DNA from: an uncultured Roseovarius sp.
GTDB taxonomy: Bacteria > Pseudomonadota > Alphaproteobacteria > Rhodobacterales > Rhodobacteraceae
Direction of reading: 5' to 3'
Assembly: GCF_947489715.1 (NCBI RefSeq)
Contig: NZ_CANLER010000014.1
Span: forward strand, 1 to 64,000
Length of the DNA stretch: 64,000 nucleotides
Positions 60,450 through 64,000 of the stretch are shown here, in pieces. How positions within the stretch are numbered: the stretch's first letter is position 1; the number at the start of each line of letters is the position of its first letter. The notes under the pieces are model-generated. The model saw nothing but the letters and a program-made list of their open reading frames with translations, searched no databases and was not told the origin of the DNA. A program made the translations under genes and the position numbers.

Positions 60450-61085
60450 TCAAAGCAGATATGGTGGTGTGACAGCACAAACAATACTCGCGCGTTCTGT
60501 GCCGGAATTCCTGATCTTGTAGGGCGATTTCCCGAATAGGTGGAAGCCGCCGCCCGTACGGATCACATGTGTCTCGCCTTCGGTCTTCAGCGTGATCTCG
60601 CCGGTTATTACGATGACCGCCGTCTCCCCATCATGCGACAATGGCTCGACCCCGGTGCCGCCCCCGACGTCATAGTGCTCCAGGAACATCTGAAGTGATT
60701 TGTCACGGCGCTCGCTGCACATCTCGAACAGTTCAGCTGCGCCGCTGCTGACTTCGAAGAGCTCGTCACGGGCGTAAACAAACAGGCTCTTCCGAGTTGT
60801 CGGCAATGCAAAGAACTCGGCCATTTCAATGGACATGGCGCACAGTATCTTGTGCAGCGAGGCGAGTGATGGGGCGTGCGATTCCTGTTCTATCAGTGAA
60901 ATCGTGGCCGCGGTGACGCCGGCTTTCTTGGCCAGTTCCCGTTGGGACAGACCCTTCTCTTCGCGGAGCATCTGAAGCCTTGATCCAATCTGTAATTCCG
61001 AGGCCTCACCCCGCGCGCGCAGTTTTGCGGCGACCGCGGTGTCTTCCGCAGACTTGGCTTTACGGTCCTTGTTGATCAAATTCAT
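60450..61085 (-). CDS. XRE-family regulator with C-terminal cupin domain
   Basis: 211 residues. Helix-turn-helix at about 33-87 (L-R-E-E-K-G-L-S-Q-R-E-L-A-K-K-A-G-V, then I-S-L-I-E-Q), and a cupin at about 130-205 (S-H-D-G-E-T-A-V-I-V-I-T-G-E and G-G-G-F-H-L-F). Same layout as PuuR, which controls amine use. Divergent from the FAD/GcvT dehydrogenase gene; the shared gap holds two direct repeats, the likely binding sites. Confidence 0.85.
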   Translation of the reverse strand: MNLINKDRKAKSAEDTAVAAKLRARGEASELQIGSRLQMLREEKGLSQRELAKKAGVTAATISLIEQESHAPSLASLHKILCAMSIEMAEFFALPTTRKSLFVYARDELFEVSSGAAELFEMCSERRDKSLQMFLEHYDVGGGTGVEPLSHDGETAVIVITGEITLKTEGETHVIRTGGGFHLFGKSPYKIRNSGTERASIVCAVTPPYLL

Positions 61086-61150
61086 TCGCCTCAGATCCTG
61101 GTCGGGGTACCGATGCGAGAACCCTATTCACTCCGTTCGTTATATTCCAG

Positions 61151-61185
61151 TGATAAATATTTTTAGTATAAATGATAAATATTTT
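61151..61185. promoter_or_regulatory. Two direct repeats, operator candidate of XRE-cupin regulator
   Basis: TGATAAATATTTT occurs at 61151-61163 and 61173-61185, 22 bp apart, i.e. two helical turns. An inverted half (TTATC) follows at 61189. They lie between the divergent regulator and dehydrogenase genes. Confidence 0.6.
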
Positions 61186-61247
61186 GACTTATCGTGAAAC
61201 CTCAGCGTAGCTTAACGGCAAAGGCTACGGAGGATCAGGGTCGGAAG

Positions 61248-63704
61248 ATGGAGCAAGGGGGGTCGCTAAAATCGGTAGACGTCGCGATCATAGGCGGCGG
61301 CGTGGCAGGGTGTTCGCTTGCCTACCACCTGACGAAAATCGGCGTAACGGACGTGGCCGTGTTCGAGCGAAAGCAGCTGACCTGCGGCACCACGTGGCAT
61401 GCGGCCGGTTTGGTCACGCAACTGCGCGCCACCCGCACGATGACGGAGCTGGCCAAGTACACCGGCGAGTTGTTTGCAAACCTTGAGGCGGAGACCGGCC
61501 TGGCGACAGGGTTTAAGCAAAATGGTGCAGTGCGTGTGGCCAAGACAGAAGCCCGTCTTGAAGAGCTGAAACGCGGTGTCTCCATGGCGCGCAATTTTGG
61601 TCTTGAGGCGGATGTGATGACGCCCGAGCAGATCAGGGAACGTTGGTCCCCGATTGATACGACCGACCTTTTCGGTGGCGTCTGGATGCCCAATGACGGC
61701 CAGGTCAATCCGGCCGATGTGACCATGGCGCTGGCCAAGGGCGCCCGTATGGGCGGGGCGCATATCCTTGAGAACATGGCGGTCACCCGGATCTTGGTGG
61801 AGCAAGGTCGCGCCGTGGGTGTGCGCACGGCGGAGGGGGACATTGGGGCTAAAAACGTTGTGATCTGCGGCGGCATGTGGTCGCGCGATCTGGCGGCGCA
61901 GATCGGCGTAAGCCTCCCGCTCCATGCGGCCGAGCATTTCTACATCGTGACCGAGCCAATCCCGGACTTGCCCCGTGATCTACCGGTGCTCTTTGTGTCG
62001 GACGAGTGCGCCTACTACAAGGAAGACGTCGGAAAGCTCTTGCTTGGTTGCTTTGAGCCGGGTGCGAAGCCCTGGGGCCATAACGGCATTCCTGAAGATT
62101 TCTGTTTCGACAGCCTGCCGGAGGATTTCGACCATTTCGAGCCGATCCTTGCGGATGCGGTTAAACGCGCACCGATTCTGGCAGAGGCGGGGATACAGCT
62201 GTTTTTCAACGGACCCGAAAGCTTTACCCCGGATGATCGCTATCTTCTCGGGGAAACCGCTGAGGTTGAGGGGCTCTTTTGCGCCTGCGGATTCAATTCC
62301 ATTGGCATCCTGTCCTCGGGCGGGGTTGGCAAATCACTGGCCCAGTGGATCAAGGACGGGCACCCGCCTGCCGAGCTGATCGACGTCGATGTTCGCCGTA
62401 TGCAGCCGTTTCAAAACAACACGACCTATCTCTTTGATAGGACCACCGAGACGCTTGGCCTGTTGATGGACATGCACTGGCCCTATCGGCAGTTTGCCAC
62501 CGCCCGCGGTCTGCGCCGGTCTCCCTTTCATGAGCGACTGCTGGACGCCGGTGCCGTGATGACCGAAGCGGCCGGGTTCGAGCGGCCAGGGTTTTTCACC
62601 ACGTCCGATGAGCCGAAAGAGATTACCTATTCCTATGGGCCACAAAGCTGGCATGAGGCCGTGGGGCGAGAGGTCGCGAACACATCCGAGAACGTGACGG
62701 TTTTCGACCAGAGCTGCTTTGTGAAATACCGCGTGGATGGGCCGGACGCGATGCGCGTTCTCAATCATGTCTGCGCGAATGACGTCGATGTGCCGGTTGG
62801 TAAGATTGTCTATACCCAGTGGCTGAATGCCCGCGGCGGGATCGAGGCGGATGTCACAGTCACGCGCCTGTCCGAGACCAGCTATCTGATTGTGACGATT
62901 GCGCCTTCGCAGACCCGTGATCTGGCCTGGCTGAAGCGTCACATCCCGGACGATGCCCGCGCCTTTGCCTATGACGTGACCTCCGGCCTGCCGATGCTGG
63001 CCGTGATGGGGTCAAAGTCGCGCGCTTTGCTTGAGGGCCTGTCCGGCGCGGACCTGTCCAACAAGGCGCACCCCTTCGGAACCAGCCGCGAGATCGAGAT
63101 CGGTTACGCAACGGTGCGTGCCTCGCGCGTGACGTTCGTAGGTGAGCTGGGCTGGGAGCTTTATATGCCCACCGAAATGGCGGCTTATGTGCTAGCACGT
63201 CTGGTCGAGGCTGGCGCGGCACATGGGCTGGGGCATGGCGGCTTCTTCACGATCAATTCCATGCGGATGGAAAAGGGCTTTCGCCATTGGGGGCATGATA
63301 TCGGCATCGAGGACACGCCGCTCGAAGCTGGGCTGCGATTTGCCTTGGCCTTTGACAAGCCGGGTGGTTTTGTGGGGCGCGATGCGCTCTTGCGGCAGCG
63401 TGATGCAGGCCCGCTGACCAAGCGGCTGATTCAGGTCGCCCTGTCCAACGAGGCGGCACCGCTTTTGCACCATGAAGAGCCCATTCGCATGAATGGCGAG
63501 ATTGTCGGCTCGATCACATCGGGGTTCTACGGCCACCGTGTGAACCGCTCTCTGGGGATGGGCTACATCCACCACCCCGAGGGGGTCACTGCACAAATGC
63601 TGGCCAGCGAGGCCTTCGAGATCGAAATCGCCTGCGCGCTCTATCCGGCCCAAGTGCAGCTAGGGCCGTGGTTCGACCCCAGGGGCGAACGGATAAAATC
63701 ATGA
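61248..63704 (+). CDS. FAD-dependent oxidoreductase/GcvT fusion (dimethylglycine/sarcosine dehydrogenase type)
   Basis: 818 residues. FAD motif V-A-I-I-G-G-G-V-A-G near 12-21; C-G-T-T-W-H-A-A-G-L near 48-57, where the His binds flavin covalently in dimethylglycine and sarcosine dehydrogenases; DAO domain to about 370, FAO_M linker, then GcvT folate domains from about 430 (E-A-V-G-R-E-V near 480, G-E-L-G-W-E-L-Y-M-P near 645). Oxidatively demethylates an N-methyl amine and passes the one-carbon unit to tetrahydrofolate. The frame opens at a GTG at 61194, inside the operator region; the ATG at 61248 is preferred. Substrate within the family is not fixed. Confidence 0.85.
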   Translation: MEQGGSLKSVDVAIIGGGVAGCSLAYHLTKIGVTDVAVFERKQLTCGTTWHAAGLVTQLRATRTMTELAKYTGELFANLEAETGLATGFKQNGAVRVAKTEARLEELKRGVSMARNFGLEADVMTPEQIRERWSPIDTTDLFGGVWMPNDGQVNPADVTMALAKGARMGGAHILENMAVTRILVEQGRAVGVRTAEGDIGAKNVVICGGMWSRDLAAQIGVSLPLHAAEHFYIVTEPIPDLPRDLPVLFVSDECAYYKEDVGKLLLGCFEPGAKPWGHNGIPEDFCFDSLPEDFDHFEPILADAVKRAPILAEAGIQLFFNGPESFTPDDRYLLGETAEVEGLFCACGFNSIGILSSGGVGKSLAQWIKDGHPPAELIDVDVRRMQPFQNNTTYLFDRTTETLGLLMDMHWPYRQFATARGLRRSPFHERLLDAGAVMTEAAGFERPGFFTTSDEPKEITYSYGPQSWHEAVGREVANTSENVTVFDQSCFVKYRVDGPDAMRVLNHVCANDVDVPVGKIVYTQWLNARGGIEADVTVTRLSETSYLIVTIAPSQTRDLAWLKRHIPDDARAFAYDVTSGLPMLAVMGSKSRALLEGLSGADLSNKAHPFGTSREIEIGYATVRASRVTFVGELGWELYMPTEMAAYVLARLVEAGAAHGLGHGGFFTINSMRMEKGFRHWGHDIGIEDTPLEAGLRFALAFDKPGGFVGRDALLRQRDAGPLTKRLIQVALSNEAAPLLHHEEPIRMNGEIVGSITSGFYGHRVNRSLGMGYIHHPEGVTAQMLASEAFEIEIACALYPAQVQLGPWFDPRGERIKS

Positions 63705-63726
63705 TCGAAAAAATCGAGAAAGGGAG

Positions 63727-64000
63727 ATGACATTGACAGATGTTCTAGAAAAAATCGGCACGCTTTCCGGCAAGAGCTATGCGGATGGTGAGTTCGTGGA
63801 GAGCAAGGCCACCGACCATGCCGACGTAATCGACCCGGCGACCGAGAAGCGCATCGGTCAGATCGCCGTGACCCCCCTGGACGAGGTTGACGCGGTGATC
63901 GAAGTATCGTGTGCTGCACAGGACAAATGGAAGCGTCTGGCCGCGCTGGACCGTGCCACGTTCATGCACAAGGTCGCGGAACGTATGGCCGCCAATGACC
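63727..64000 (+). CDS. Aldehyde dehydrogenase (3' end outside window)
   Basis: First 91 residues only: G-K-S-Y-A-D-G-E-F-V-E-S, V-I-D-P-A-T-E-K-R-I-G-Q-I-A, then the helix D-E-V-D-A-V-I-E-V-S-C-A-A-Q-D-K-W. Start of an NAD(P)-dependent aldehyde dehydrogenase. AAAGGGAG precedes; start either ATG 63727 or TTG 63733, the latter with better spacing. Follows the FAD/GcvT gene by 22 nt, so it is in that operon and may oxidise the aldehyde from N-methyl amine breakdown. Confidence 0.85.
   Translation, partial: MTLTDVLEKIGTLSGKSYADGEFVESKATDHADVIDPATEKRIGQIAVTPLDEVDAVIEVSCAAQDKWKRLAALDRATFMHKVAERMAAND

Noticed and set aside
61266-61937. 223-residue minus-strand frame within the FAD/GcvT gene
   Set aside because: Antisense to conserved FAD motifs; His/Arg/Gly-rich shadow.
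1-64000. CRISPR array, rRNA or tRNA genes
   Set aside because: No regularly spaced direct repeats with unique spacers and no recognisable rRNA or tRNA sequence; the dispersed repeats are scattered one per gap.

Overview
The window reads as DNA from an alphaproteobacterium of the Roseobacter/Rhodobacteraceae type. The reasons are gene content: a DUF1403 protein beside a ScpB-like protein, DUF1194, VPLPA-CTERM sorting signals, a PACE transporter, TAXI-type TRAP transport, an FAD/GcvT fusion dehydrogenase and an NtrC-family regulator without the sigma54 loop. No rRNA or tRNA gene was recognised. The density of recombination debris, defence genes and duplicated segments suggests an accessory region (island, plasmid or chromid) rather than a conserved chromosomal core; this is inference.

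Layout. 1-2.8 kb: end of a DUF1403 gene, a ScpB-like gene, and an AAA/DUF4143 ATPase behind a strong palindrome. 3.1-12.2 kb: a minus-strand defence island. It holds (a) a tightly coupled three-gene operon: small winged-helix-like protein, zinc-hook SMC/Rad50-like ATPase, and a protein with a C-terminal PD-(D/E)XK-like nuclease motif; (b) a retron: phosphoribosyltransferase-fold effector, winged-helix protein, a foldable msr-msd RNA overlapping the end of the winged-helix gene, and a reverse transcriptase with NAxxH and YADD motifs; (c) an OLD-family ATPase-TOPRIM nuclease. 12.4-26 kb: AraC and LysR regulators, short-chain dehydrogenases (one duplicated 9 kb away as a mosaic copy), an EamA exporter, a DUF1194 protein, two tandem VPLPA-CTERM secreted proteins, a PACE efflux pump and a CadC-like/TPR regulator. 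Their intergenic gaps are occupied by copies of one dispersed repeat. 26.2-31.7 kb: a minus-strand group with a DUF1611 protein, an alanine/ornithine-racemase-like enzyme, a small zinc protein, a secreted Cys-repeat protein and small hypotheticals. 31.7-35.4 kb: gene debris around a tyrosine recombinase, including a racemase remnant and a small gene cut by an in-frame amber codon.

35.5-41.1 kb: a compact, GC-rich five-gene glycan operon (GT2, GT-C-like membrane protein, GT4, methyltransferase, flippase-like membrane protein). 41.1-42.3 kb: a RidA remnant and a 258-bp element with 29-bp terminal inverted repeats. 42.4-49.3 kb: a DctB/DctD-like two-component system driving a TAXI-TRAP transporter plus a coupled thioesterase; two nearly identical 16-bp palindromes stand before the two transcription units. 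49.5-53.4 kb: an OmpR-type two-component system, a CBS protein and a secreted alpha-carbonic anhydrase.

53.4-58.9 kb: a minus-strand catabolic operon (acyl-CoA dehydrogenase, ThDP enzyme, aminotransferase, CaiB-type CoA transferase, and the stump of an aldehyde dehydrogenase) with a divergent LysR regulator. Together the genes suggest amino acid -> 2-oxo acid -> aldehyde -> acid -> acyl-CoA -> enoyl-CoA, with the aldehyde step broken here. 59.9-64 kb: a frameshifted MarR gene, an XRE-cupin regulator with a two-site operator candidate, an FAD/GcvT methylamine-type dehydrogenase, and the start of an aldehyde dehydrogenase cut by the window end.
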